Shown here piece after piece: positions 43,977 through 52,093 of a stretch of DNA of 64,000 nt (positions within the stretch are counted from its first letter, which is position 1; each line of letters opens with the position of its first letter). The position numbers and the translations under genes were made by a program. Source of the stretch: Actinomadura mexicana (GTDB lineage: Bacteria > Actinomycetota > Actinomycetes > Streptosporangiales > Streptosporangiaceae); the NCBI RefSeq assembly GCF_900188105.1, contig NZ_FZNP01000001.1:744001-808000 (forward strand). Reading direction: 5' to 3'. A model generated the notes under the pieces. The model made no database searches, was not told the origin of the DNA, and saw nothing but the letters and a program-made list of their open reading frames with translations.

Positions 43977-45422
43977 GTGCCCGACGAGACCCCCCAGGAC
44001 GACGACCGTGAGCCCGCCCCCGGTGAGGGACGGTCCGCGACCGGCCGCCGGGTCCCCGCTCCGGCGCCGCCCGCCGACGAGGCGGACCGCGGCGCCGACC
44101 CGTCCGGCGAGTCCCGCGACGGCGGAACCGGCTCCGGTAAGGACGGCGACGACGAGACAGGCAACGAAGGCAGCGTCGCACCGAGCGGCGCGCTGAGGCC
44201 GGAGGAGATCGAGCAGCCCGTGGGGGAACGCGATCCGGCGACCGGTGCCCCGGTCACCCTCCCGGCGGCGCCGTCGGCCACCGAGCCGGTGGCGCCCGAG
44301 CCCGGCGCGCCCGACCCGGCGCACGACGTCGAGCAGCGCAAGCGCGAGGCCGGCGTCGACCACCTGTTCCCGTTCGGCAAGCCCGGCCAGCCGCTCGGCC
44401 GCGCGCACCCGTTCGTGTTCGGGTTCACCGCGGCGCTCGGCGTCTTCACGGCCTGGATGCTGGTGAAGACGGCGACGAACGCCAAGTCGGTGCTCGTCAT
44501 GATCGTGGTCGCGATGTTCCTCGCGGTCGGGCTCAACCCGGCGGTGGAGCGGCTGCGCAGGATCGGCCTCCCGCGCGGCGCGGCGGTCGCCACGGTGTTC
44601 CTGATCGTGATCCTGTTCTTCGCCGGATTCGTCGCCTCCCTCGTCCAGCCGGTGTCCGAGCAGGTCACCGAGCTGCGGCACAACATCCCCGAGTACGTCC
44701 AGCAGCTGCAGGACAACAAGACGCTGGCCGACTGGGACAAGCGCTACGGCCTGCTGGAACGCGCCGAGAAGACGGTGAACGGCGACGGCTTCCAGAAGGG
44801 CCTCACCGACACCGCCACCGGCATCGGCAAGGTCGCGATCAACGGCATCTTCCAGACGATCACGATCCTGATCCTGACGCTGTACTTCCTCAGCTCGCTG
44901 CCGCAGATCAAGACGTTCTTCTACCAGCTGGCGCCGCGCAGCCGGCGGGCCCGCGTCGCCCTGCTCGGCGACGAGATCCTCGACCGGATCGGCGGCTACG
45001 TCGCCGGCCAGTTCACGATCGCGCTCATCGCGGGCGTGTGCTCCTACATCTTCCTGTCGATCCTCGGGGTGAAGTACGCGCTCGCGCTGGCGCTGATCGT
45101 CGCGGTGACCGACCTCGTCCCGCTGATCGGCGCCACGTTCGGCGCGGTGATCGTCTCTCTGGTGGCGTTCCTGACCGGGACCACGACCGACCTCATCGTC
45201 TGCGCGATCTTCTACGTCGTCTACCAGCAGGTGGAGAACTACCTCGTCTATCCGCGGGTGATGAAGCGGACCGTGGACGTCCAGCCCGCGGTGACGATCG
45301 TGGCGGCGCTGGTCGGCGCGGCGCTGCTCGGCGTGGTCGGCGCGCTGCTGGCGATCCCCACGGCGGCCGCGATCTCGCTGCTGATCCGCGAGGTCGTCAT
45401 ACCGCGCCAGGAGACGCTGTAG
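43977..45422 (+). CDS. AI-2E family transporter
   Basis: This 481-residue protein has an acidic, Pro/Gly/Asp-rich cytoplasmic N-terminus of about 130 residues and then about eight TM helices of the AI-2E (UPF0118/TqsA-PerM) fold. Family motifs: LNPAVERLRRIGLPRGAAVA, IGGYVAGQFTIALIAGVCSY, and LIVAVTDLVPLIGATFGAVI near the C-terminus. The long disordered N-terminus is not seen in most homologues. Substrate unknown. GTG 43977 follows AGAGGAGAG. Confidence 0.9.
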   Translation: MPDETPQDDDREPAPGEGRSATGRRVPAPAPPADEADRGADPSGESRDGGTGSGKDGDDETGNEGSVAPSGALRPEEIEQPVGERDPATGAPVTLPAAPSATEPVAPEPGAPDPAHDVEQRKREAGVDHLFPFGKPGQPLGRAHPFVFGFTAALGVFTAWMLVKTATNAKSVLVMIVVAMFLAVGLNPAVERLRRIGLPRGAAVATVFLIVILFFAGFVASLVQPVSEQVTELRHNIPEYVQQLQDNKTLADWDKRYGLLERAEKTVNGDGFQKGLTDTATGIGKVAINGIFQTITILILTLYFLSSLPQIKTFFYQLAPRSRRARVALLGDEILDRIGGYVAGQFTIALIAGVCSYIFLSILGVKYALALALIVAVTDLVPLIGATFGAVIVSLVAFLTGTTTDLIVCAIFYVVYQQVENYLVYPRVMKRTVDVQPAVTIVAALVGAALLGVVGALLAIPTAAAISLLIREVVIPRQETL

Positions 45423-45444
45423 GCCGGGCCCGGGCGCGCCGGGC

Positions 45445-46236
45445 TCAGTGCGCGGTGCGGGCGAGGGCGGCCGTGAACTCCGCCACCGCCTGGTTGAACA
45501 GGTCGGGCTGCTCCACCGCGCACAGGTGCCCGGCCCGCGGGATGACCAGCAGTTCGGCGTTCGGCATCGCCTCGGCCATGGCGCGGGCCTCGTCCTCGGT
45601 GGCCAGCGCGTCCTCGTCGCCGATCATCACGAGCGCGGGGACGCGGAGGCCGCCGAGCGTCCCGGAGGAGTCCGCGCGTCCCGCCATGGCGCGCTGCGCC
45701 CACGCGGCGGCGAGCGGCGGCGCCGCCTGGACGAGCCCCCGGACCCGCCCGTAGATCAGCGCCCGCTGCCGGTAGGTGGTGGGGCCGACGAGGCCGGGCA
45801 GCACCTCGTCCACGAGGACGCGGGTACTGCGCTCGCCTTCCAGGGCGTCGGCCTGCCGAAGCCGGTTCTCCCGGACGGAAGCGGTGTCCGCGGTGGCGCG
45901 GGTGGCGGCCAGCACGAGGCCGAGGACGAGGTCGGGGTGCCGCCGGCACAGCGCCATCGCAACGTACCCGCCCATGGACAGCCCGCCGACGACGGCCCGC
46001 CGGACGCCGAGCGAGCGGCACGCGCGGGCGACGTCGTCGGCCATCGCGTCGACGGACGGCTCGTCGTCGCCCAGCAGGGAGCCGCCGAAGCCGCGCAGGT
46101 CGGGGGTGACGACCCGGAACCGGCCGGCGAGGCCCTCGCGCTGGGCGAGCCACATCGCCGACGACAGCGGGAAGGCGTGCAGCAGCACGAGCGGTGTGCC
46201 GGTCCCCACGTCCCTTACGTACAGCTGCACCGTCAT
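45445..46236 (-). CDS. Alpha/beta hydrolase
   Basis: This 263-residue protein has the alpha/beta-hydrolase fold. The oxyanion region is LLHAFPLSSAMW, the nucleophile is in GLSMGGYVAM (S about 88), the acid in IGDEDALAT and the catalytic His in IPRAGHLCAVEQP. It is similar to 3-oxoadipate enol-lactonase-like hydrolases. The substrate is not evident. It stands between the AI-2E transporter (convergent) and a second hydrolase. Confidence 0.9.
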   Translation of the reverse strand: MTVQLYVRDVGTGTPLVLLHAFPLSSAMWLAQREGLAGRFRVVTPDLRGFGGSLLGDDEPSVDAMADDVARACRSLGVRRAVVGGLSMGGYVAMALCRRHPDLVLGLVLAATRATADTASVRENRLRQADALEGERSTRVLVDEVLPGLVGPTTYRQRALIYGRVRGLVQAAPPLAAAWAQRAMAGRADSSGTLGGLRVPALVMIGDEDALATEDEARAMAEAMPNAELLVIPRAGHLCAVEQPDLFNQAVAEFTAALARTAH

Positions 46237-46299
46237 TGGGCAATGGTCGCCCGCCGGTACGGCCGGCGGGACGGAGTGGCCGCGATCGGCCGCACGCGT

Positions 46300-47022
46300 T
46301 TATCTGTCCGTTTCATCCCATTCGGTGGGGAGCGGGTAGGCGGCCGGAGCGACCCGCTTGACGATCTCGTTCAGCACGATCCGGACGTAGGGCTCGCCCA
46401 CCCAGAGGTGCTTGGCGTTGTCCACCGCGACCACCTCGGCCTGCGGGACGCGCTTGAACCGCTCCCGCGCCTCCGCCGGGCGCAGGTAGTCGTCGAACTC
46501 CGGCACCAGCGCCACGACGGGCCGCCCGTCGGCGCCCCAGGCGTCGAGGTCGGCGTCGCCGGCCCTCTTCAGCGGCGGCGACAGCAGGATGGCGCCCTCC
46601 ACCAGCGGGTCGCGTCCCCACTTGAGCGCCAGCTCGGTGCCGAACGACCAGCCCAGCAGCCACGGCCTCGGCAGGTCGTGGTACTCGGTGTACTCCAGCG
46701 CCGCCGCCACGTCGAACCGCTCGGTCTCGCCCTCGCCGAACCCGCCCTGGCTCGTGCCGCGCGCCGACGTCGTCCCGCGCGTGTTGAAGCGCAGGACGGC
46801 GAGGCCGGCGAGCGCGGGCAGCCGGAAGGACGCCTTGCGCAGGACGTGGCTGTCCATCATGCCCTCGGCCGTGGGCAGCGGATGCAGGCAGACCAGCGTC
46901 GCCACCGGCGGCCCCTCCGGCGGCAGCGCCAGCTCACCGACCAGCTCCAGGCCGTCGGACGTGTGCAGCGTGATCTCCTCGCGCCGCGCCGGCAGCACCG
47001 AGGCCGCCCTGATCTCCGCCAT
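46300..47022 (-). CDS. Alpha/beta hydrolase (dienelactone hydrolase-like)
   Basis: This 240-residue protein shows the pattern ATLVCLHPLPTAEGMMDSHV with an oxyanion His, the nucleophile elbow LGWSFGTELAL and the catalytic His in AVDNAKHLWVGE (about 215). It belongs to a small alpha/beta-hydrolase group that includes membrane-lipid or serine hydrolases of actinobacteria. Function unknown. ATG 47022 has GGAGAGATC upstream. Confidence 0.85.
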   Translation of the reverse strand: MAEIRAASVLPARREEITLHTSDGLELVGELALPPEGPPVATLVCLHPLPTAEGMMDSHVLRKASFRLPALAGLAVLRFNTRGTTSARGTSQGGFGEGETERFDVAAALEYTEYHDLPRPWLLGWSFGTELALKWGRDPLVEGAILLSPPLKRAGDADLDAWGADGRPVVALVPEFDDYLRPAEARERFKRVPQAEVVAVDNAKHLWVGEPYVRIVLNEIVKRVAPAAYPLPTEWDETDR

Positions 47023-47080
47023 CGATCTCTCCGTTTCTCCCTCGGCCGGGCGGCGTCCGCCGCGCTCCGGACGCCGGTTC

Positions 47081-47392
47081 TCAGTAGCGCGGGGCGTTGC
47101 GCGACCGCAGTACGCGGGGCGACCTGCGGGTCCGGGCCTGCCAGCAGGGCCGGTGCCAGTGCCGCCGGTCGTCTCCGCCGTCACCCGCCCGCCACGCCAC
47201 GACATGGCCGACGCCCGGCGGGATCTCCTGGTCGCATCCCGGGCATCGGTACGGCTTGCCCGCCCCCGCCCCGGAGACCGACCGGACGATCCACTCGCCG
47301 TCCGGCCCCTCCTCGGTCTCCTGAGCCCACGAAGCGCCCCCGCCTCCGGCGGAACGTCCAGATGCGGCACGGCGATTCTTCCGGGGGCTCAT
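47081..47392 (-). CDS. Small conserved zinc-binding protein
   Basis: This 103-residue protein carries a zinc-knuckle-like motif: C50-x2-C53 (YRCPGCDQEI) and H80/C83 (HWHRPCW). Homologues occur throughout mycelial actinomycetes and are often named ATP/GTP-binding protein in databases without evidence. The N-terminal 30 residues are Gly/Ser-rich and probably disordered. It lies between the hydrolase and the 3-hydroxyacyl-CoA dehydrogenase genes. Confidence 0.75.
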   Translation of the reverse strand: MSPRKNRRAASGRSAGGGGASWAQETEEGPDGEWIVRSVSGAGAGKPYRCPGCDQEIPPGVGHVVAWRAGDGGDDRRHWHRPCWQARTRRSPRVLRSRNAPRY

Positions 47393-47449
47393 GCCCTAGA
47401 GCATAGGAACCCCCGGCCCTTCCACGGGCCGCCCGGCGCATGCCGGAGG

Positions 47450-49033
47450 CTAGCGCAGCGGCCTCCCCGCCGTTGCGTGCTCCACGAGGAGGGGGGCCGG
47501 GGCGAGGGCCGGGTCGCGGGTCTCGGCGTGGAGGGCGCGCAGGACGGCGACGGCGCGGTCGGGGCCGATGCGGTCGAGGTCGGCGATGGGGCCGGTCGGG
47601 TAGCCGCAGCCCAGCGTCATCGCGGCGTCGATGGAGTCGGCGTCGGCGTATCCGGCGCCGAGCATGGCGGCGGCGTCGTTCAGATACGGCAGGCGCAGGG
47701 CGTCCACGATGAACCCTGCGCGGTCGCGGCAGCGCACGACGGTGAGGCCGAGGCGCGACAGGAGGCCGGCGGCGCGGTCGGCGACGTCCGGGTCCGTCGC
47801 GACCGTGGCGGACATCTCCGCCAGGGCGCCGGCCGGGTCGAGAAGGTGCAGCCCGACGACGTCGGACGGGCGTCCGGTGGCCATGGCCTGCCGGATCGCG
47901 GAGCCGTCCGCGGAGCCGTCCAGCGAGGTGACGGCGATGACCGTGCCGGGCTTGGCGGCCTGGACGGCGGCGGACAGCAGCGCCCGCGCCGCCTCGGGGT
48001 CCTGCGCGGCCTCGATGACCAGGTCGCAGCCGGCGAGTTCGGCGGCGGAGTCGCCGACCCGGCCGCCCGCCCGCTCGCACAGCGCGGCGACCGCGTCCGC
48101 GAGCGGCCCGACGCCGACGACGCCCACGGTCGGCGCCGCCGCCCCGGACGTCCCCTCCTCGGCCGGACCCGACTTGTCGTAGGTGTGGAAGCCGCGGCCG
48201 GTCTTGCGGCCGAGCAGCCCGGCGGTGACGAGTTCGCGGAGCAGCGGCGAGGCGGCGTGGCGGCGGTCGCGGGACTCGGCGTAGATCGCGTCCAGCACCT
48301 CCAGGCAGGTGTCGAGGCCGATCAGGTCCATCAGGGTGAAGGGGCCCATCGGCAGGCCGGCGCCCGCCTTCATCGCGGCGTCGATGTCGTCGCGGGTGGC
48401 GTGCCCGGTCTCCAGCATGGTCGCGGCCTGGTTCAGGTAGCCGAACAGGAGGCGGTTGGCGACGAACCCGGCCCGGTCCCCGATCGTCACCGGCGTCTTG
48501 CCGAGGCCCTCGACCAGCTCGGCGACCCGGGCGACGGCCTCCGGCTCGGTGAGGACGGTCCCGATGACCTCGACCAGCCTCATGACCGGCGCCGGGTTGA
48601 AGAAGTGCACTCCGACGATCTTGGTGGGCCGGCCGGTGGTGACCGCGATGTCGGTGACCGACAGGGAGGAGGTGTTGGTGGCGAGGACCGCGTCGTCCCG
48701 GCACACGCGGTCGAGCTCGGCGAACACCGTGCGCTTCAGGTCGAGCCGCTCGGGGACGGCCTCGATGACGAGGTCGCAGTCGCCGAGGTCGGCGAAGTCG
48801 GTCGACAGGGTGATCCGGCCGAGGATCTCGCGCTGGGCGTCCTCGCCGAGCCTGCCGCGCTTGACGGCCCGTCCGGTCGAGGACTTCAGGTTGCCGCGCC
48901 CGCGCTCCAGCGCCTCCCGGTTCACCTCGATGCCGACGACCGCGAAGCCGCCGCGTGCCAGCACCTCGGCGATGCCCGCACCCATCGTGCCCAGTCCGAC
49001 GACCCCGACCCTGCTGAACGAACCACCAGTCAT
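47450..49033 (-). CDS. 3-Hydroxyacyl-CoA dehydrogenase, two fused HAD modules
   Basis: This 527-residue enzyme has a complete first module: NAD-binding GLGTMGAG (13-20), VIEAVPE, NTSSLSVTDI and the catalytic HFFNP with H near 145, then the C-terminal dimerisation domain (GFVANRLLFGYLNQA, GPFTLMDLIGLD). A second module starts near 295: its Rossmann part (GVVGVGPLADAV) has lost the third Gly of GxGxxG and the catalytic His region is LHLLDPAG, but its C-terminal domain (GFIVDALRLPYLNDA) is intact. The second half is probably structural. Fatty-acid beta-oxidation is the likely role. Confidence 0.88.
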   Translation of the reverse strand: MTGGSFSRVGVVGLGTMGAGIAEVLARGGFAVVGIEVNREALERGRGNLKSSTGRAVKRGRLGEDAQREILGRITLSTDFADLGDCDLVIEAVPERLDLKRTVFAELDRVCRDDAVLATNTSSLSVTDIAVTTGRPTKIVGVHFFNPAPVMRLVEVIGTVLTEPEAVARVAELVEGLGKTPVTIGDRAGFVANRLLFGYLNQAATMLETGHATRDDIDAAMKAGAGLPMGPFTLMDLIGLDTCLEVLDAIYAESRDRRHAASPLLRELVTAGLLGRKTGRGFHTYDKSGPAEEGTSGAAAPTVGVVGVGPLADAVAALCERAGGRVGDSAAELAGCDLVIEAAQDPEAARALLSAAVQAAKPGTVIAVTSLDGSADGSAIRQAMATGRPSDVVGLHLLDPAGALAEMSATVATDPDVADRAAGLLSRLGLTVVRCRDRAGFIVDALRLPYLNDAAAMLGAGYADADSIDAAMTLGCGYPTGPIADLDRIGPDRAVAVLRALHAETRDPALAPAPLLVEHATAGRPLR

Positions 49034-49088
49034 GAGTCGCAGTCTTGCAGAGGGCTCGCCCGTCCCCCAGGGCGGGTACGACGGGGAC

Positions 49089-50072
49089 GTGCGCCTCGGA
49101 ATCTTCCTCCTCGCCGCCCGTTTCCCCGGCCAGGACGACGCCGCCGCCCTGTCCCGCACCGTCGAGGCCGCCGTCGCCGCCGAGCGCGCCGGGTTCGACG
49201 ACGTGTGGCTCGCCGAGCACCACTTCATGTCGTACGGGGTGGTGCCGTCCGCGACCCTGCTGGCCGGGCATCTGCTGGCCGCCACCTCGCGGGTCGGCGT
49301 CGGGACGGCGGTCAGCGTGCTGTCCAGCCAGCATCCGGTGGCGCTGGCCGAGCAGGCCGCAATGCTGGCGCTGCTGTCCGGCGGCCGCTTCCGGCTGGGC
49401 GTCGGGCGCGGCGGACCGTGGCGCGACCTGGAGGTGTTCGGCTCGGGCCTCCCCCGCTACGAGCACGGCTTCGCCGAGTCCCTCGATCTCCTCCTGGCGT
49501 GGCTGCGCTCCGACCGCCTCGCGTGGTCGGGTGAGCATTTCGCCTTCCGCGAGGTGCCGGTCGTCCCGCGGACGCCCGTCCCGCCGCCGGTGACGGTCGC
49601 CTGCACGTCCCCCGCGACCGAGGCGCTGGCGGCGGAACGCGGCCTGCCGATGCTGCTCGGCATGCATGTCGGGCCGGAGGAGAAGGCCGCCGCCATCGCC
49701 CGGCACGGCGACCCGTCGCTTCCCCACGTCTCCACCCATGTGGCGCAGGTCGCCGACACGCGCGAACAGGCGGTCGCCGCCCTCATGGAGGGCATGCCGC
49801 GCTGGCTCGGCCCCGGCCTGGAGGGATACGTCCCCGTGGACGACCGCCCGCGCCCGTCCCGCGATCCCGTCGCCTACACGCGCCTGATGTGCGACCTCCA
49901 CCCGGTCGGCTCACCGGACGACTGCGCCGAGTCCCTCATCACCACGGTCGAGCGAACCGGCATAAGGCACCTGATCCTGCTGGTGGAAGCCGCCGGCTCC
50001 CGCACCGCCACCCTGGAGAACATCACCCGCCTGGGCCATGAGGTCCTCCCGAAACTTCGCGCCGCGGCGTGA
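49089..50072 (+). CDS. LLM-class flavin-dependent oxidoreductase
   Basis: This 327-residue luciferase-like monooxygenase begins LGIFLLAARFPGQDDAAAL, the standard first strand. Family parts: FDDVWLAEHHFMSYGVVPSA, GVGTAVSVLSSQHPVALAEQ and RFRLGVGRGGPWRDLEVFGS. It is likely F420- or FMNH2-dependent; actinomycete LLM enzymes often use F420. GTG 49089 gives the usual N-terminus, while ATG 49032 would add 19 residues and overlap the divergent dehydrogenase start. Substrate unknown. Confidence 0.87.
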   Translation: MRLGIFLLAARFPGQDDAAALSRTVEAAVAAERAGFDDVWLAEHHFMSYGVVPSATLLAGHLLAATSRVGVGTAVSVLSSQHPVALAEQAAMLALLSGGRFRLGVGRGGPWRDLEVFGSGLPRYEHGFAESLDLLLAWLRSDRLAWSGEHFAFREVPVVPRTPVPPPVTVACTSPATEALAAERGLPMLLGMHVGPEEKAAAIARHGDPSLPHVSTHVAQVADTREQAVAALMEGMPRWLGPGLEGYVPVDDRPRPSRDPVAYTRLMCDLHPVGSPDDCAESLITTVERTGIRHLILLVEAAGSRTATLENITRLGHEVLPKLRAAA

Positions 50073-50075
50073 AGG

Positions 50076-50106
50076 CGCGGCGCGCCGAGCCGGTCGACGC
50101 GCCGCG
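50076..50106. terminator. Hairpin between convergent genes
   Basis: A 9-bp inverted repeat, CGCGGCGCG (50076-50084) and its complement (50098-50106), with a 13-nt loop. It lies between the LLM oxidoreductase stop and the convergent SCO5389-like stop. Plausible bidirectional terminator. Confidence 0.55.
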
Positions 50107-50117
50107 GGGGGAGGCGG

Positions 50118-50504
50118 TCAGCAGTCCCGGAGTTCGGGGGACTGGTTGAGGATCTGTTCGCGGGCCGTGACGAACGTCCGGTACGCGGAGGAGTCATCGG
50201 TGGGGAAGACCGCGACGCGGTGGCAGTTCTGGAACGCCAGTCTCACCCCGAAGTAACGTTCCAGCGCGCCGCGCATGGCGTCGCTCGCGAGGACGCGGAG
50301 GAGCTGGCCGCGTGCCTTCTCGTCCGGCGGCGGGGTGAGGTTGTCGGCGAAGTCCCCGCCGTCCACCTGGAGCCGGGCGACGAGGCCGCTGACCATGTCC
50401 CAGGCGTAGGGGAGGGAGGTCCTGATGCACTCGACGAAGTCCGCGTCGCCGACCTCGCCCTTCTGCGCCGTCTCCAGCAGTTCCGGGGTCACGTCGAGAG
50501 ACAT
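50118..50504 (-). CDS. SCO5389 family protein
   Basis: This 128-residue protein matches the actinomycete SCO5389 family: MSLDVTPELLETAQKGEVGD at the N-terminus, RTSLPYAWDMVSGLVARLQV and FADNLTPPPDEKARGQLLRV in the middle, and a beta-rich end. It has no known activity and often lies near nucS in mycelial actinomycetes, as here (about 780 bp away). AAAGGA sits 7 nt before ATG 50504. A role in development has been guessed for relatives. Confidence 0.92.
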   Translation of the reverse strand: MSLDVTPELLETAQKGEVGDADFVECIRTSLPYAWDMVSGLVARLQVDGGDFADNLTPPPDEKARGQLLRVLASDAMRGALERYFGVRLAFQNCHRVAVFPTDDSSAYRTFVTAREQILNQSPELRDC

Positions 50505-50637
50505 GCGGGGTCCTTTCGCAGACGGAGGATGAACACCCACCCGCCGACGGTAATCACGGACCCGGGAGAATTCCAGGCTTGACAAAGGTTTTCATTCCGC
50601 TATGACCGCGGTCCCGGCCGGGCGGCCGGGGCCGTGG

Positions 50638-50829
50638 TCACCGCGCGGGCGCGGCGTCGTGGCGGCGACGCCGCCGGGCGGCCGGGCGGGCGGCGATCCG
50701 CTCGGCGCGTTCGGCCCAGTACTCGCGGGCCCGGCGCACCAGCCGCGCGTCCCGCTCGGCCCGGGCCTCCGCGCGCAGCGCGCCGGCCCGCTCGCTCATG
50801 AGCGACTGCATGATCTCGTGGTGGTACAC
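50638..50829 (-). CDS. Small basic helical protein (hypothetical)
   Basis: This 63-residue protein starts with GTG 50829, preceded by GGAGG at about 5 nt. It is a single Ala/Arg/Glu-rich helix (SERAGALRAEARAERDARLV) with an Arg-rich end (ARRRRRHDAAPAR). Such short proteins (Met-Tyr-x-His-Glu start) are common in streptomycete relatives and have no known role. An in-frame upstream start at 50904 is less likely because it lacks a ribosome-binding site. Confidence 0.55.
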   Translation of the reverse strand: MYHHEIMQSLMSERAGALRAEARAERDARLVRRAREYWAERAERIAARPAARRRRRHDAAPAR

Positions 50830-50944
50830 GGCCCCTCCGAATGATCCGGGCCGATCGGCACGGCCCGACATCCAAGAGACTCGCGCTAAGGTCCCCGTTC
50901 CCACATGGGCACGACGCCTTATATCGCCCGGTCAGCAGTCTTAG

Positions 50945-51253
50945 GCGTACTTAGGGGCAGACGCCCCGGCGCGGCTGGCATCGCCGGTCGACGCCGTCCT
51001 CGACGGCCTGGCCCGCACGCCCGACGGGGCGTCGTTCCCGACGGCCGGGGCGGCGCTGAGACTGACGTTCCGCACACCGGTCCTCCCGCTCCCCCGGTTC
51101 GCCGAGCTGACCCCCGCGCAGCAGCGGACCGCCCGCACCATCGCCGGGCTGCCGTCCGAGAGCTGGCGGTGGGGCGATCTGCACGAGATCCTCAGCGCTC
51201 GGCGCCTGCCCGCCGTCCAGGACGAGTGCCGCCGGTTCGCCGGTCTCGCCTGA
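50945..51253 (+). pseudogene. Start-less gene remnant upstream of nucS
   Basis: This frame runs from a stop at 50942 to TGA 51251-51253 and reads as real protein (VDAVLDGLARTPDGASFPTA, then LTPAQQRTARTIAGLPSESW and a helical end DECRRFAGLA). No ATG, GTG or TTG occurs in frame before residue 90 of this stretch. I cannot identify the family. It is most likely the C-terminal part of a gene whose 5' end was deleted. A less likely alternative is a rare CTG start near 50975. Confidence 0.5.
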
Positions 51254-51272
51254 AGCAGGCCGGACGTCGCAC

Positions 51273-51278
51273 TAAGGT
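51273..51278 (+). promoter_or_regulatory. -10 box TAAGGT upstream of nucS
   Basis: TAAGGT is separated from GTG 51287 by 8 nt. No Shine-Dalgarno sequence is present. It supports a leaderless nucS message and GTG 51287 as start. Confidence 0.45.
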
Positions 51279-51286
51279 GATGCAGC

Positions 51287-51967
51287 GTGCGTCTCGTTAT
51301 CGCCCGCTGCAGTGTCGACTACGCCGGCAAGCTCACCGCCCATCTGCCGATGGCCCCCCGCCTGATCCTGATCAAGGCGGACGGGAGTGTGAGCGTGCAC
51401 GCCGACGACCGCGCCTACAAGCCCCTCAACTGGATGAACCCGCCCTGCTCGCTGCGCGAGGAGGTCTACGAGGAGAACGGCGCCGTCACGCGCTGGACGG
51501 TCACGCACGGCAAGTCGGGCGAGCGGCTGATCCTCACCATCGAGGAGCTCCTGCACGACACCAGCCATGAGCTGGGCATCGACCCCGGCCTCCAGAAGGA
51601 CGGCGTCGAAGCGCACCTGCAGGAACTGCTCGCCGAGCACATCACCACCCTCGGCGAGGGCTACTCCCTGATCCGCCGCGAGTTCCCCACCGCCATCGGT
51701 CCGGTCGACATCCTCTGCCGCGACGCCGCCAGCGCCACCGTCGCCATCGAGATCAAACGCCGAGGCGAGATCGACGGCGTCGAGCAGCTCACCCGCTACC
51801 TGGAACTCCTGAACCGCGATCCGCACCTGGCCCCCGTCCGCGGCGTCTTCGCGGCCCAGGAGATCAAGCCCCAGGCCCGCGTCCTCGCCACCGACCGCGG
51901 CATCACCTGCGTCACCCTCGACTACGACGCCCTGCGCGGCATCGAACACGAGGGCACCCTCTTCTGA
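51287..51967 (+). CDS. nucS: Mismatch-specific endonuclease NucS (EndoMS)
   Basis: NucS carries out the non-canonical mismatch repair of actinobacteria, cutting both strands at G-T and similar mismatches. The 226 residues have an N-terminal DNA-binding domain ([20 protein letters not shown] start) and a C-terminal RecB-like nuclease domain with D141 (GPVDILCRD), E155 and K157 (AIEIKRRG). Only actinobacteria and archaea carry it, in place of MutS/MutL. It probably starts from a leaderless transcript. Confidence 0.96.
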   Translation: MRLVIARCSVDYAGKLTAHLPMAPRLILIKADGSVSVHADDRAYKPLNWMNPPCSLREEVYEENGAVTRWTVTHGKSGERLILTIEELLHDTSHELGIDPGLQKDGVEAHLQELLAEHITTLGEGYSLIRREFPTAIGPVDILCRDAASATVAIEIKRRGEIDGVEQLTRYLELLNRDPHLAPVRGVFAAQEIKPQARVLATDRGITCVTLDYDALRGIEHEGTLF

Positions 51968-52093
51968 GGGCCCGGCCCTTCCGGCGGCACCGCAGTGTCC
52001 GCGCCCTTGAGGCGATGTCGAGTGCCCGTCTTCCCTTCCGTCACTTCGTGCGGGTGCGTAGCGGGTCATGAACCGGGGAGCGTGGGTAACGGG

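Noticed and set aside
50905..51570. Long plus-strand frame across the remnant and nucS
   Set aside because: It is out of frame with nucS, whose family residues are clear; it is a shadow.
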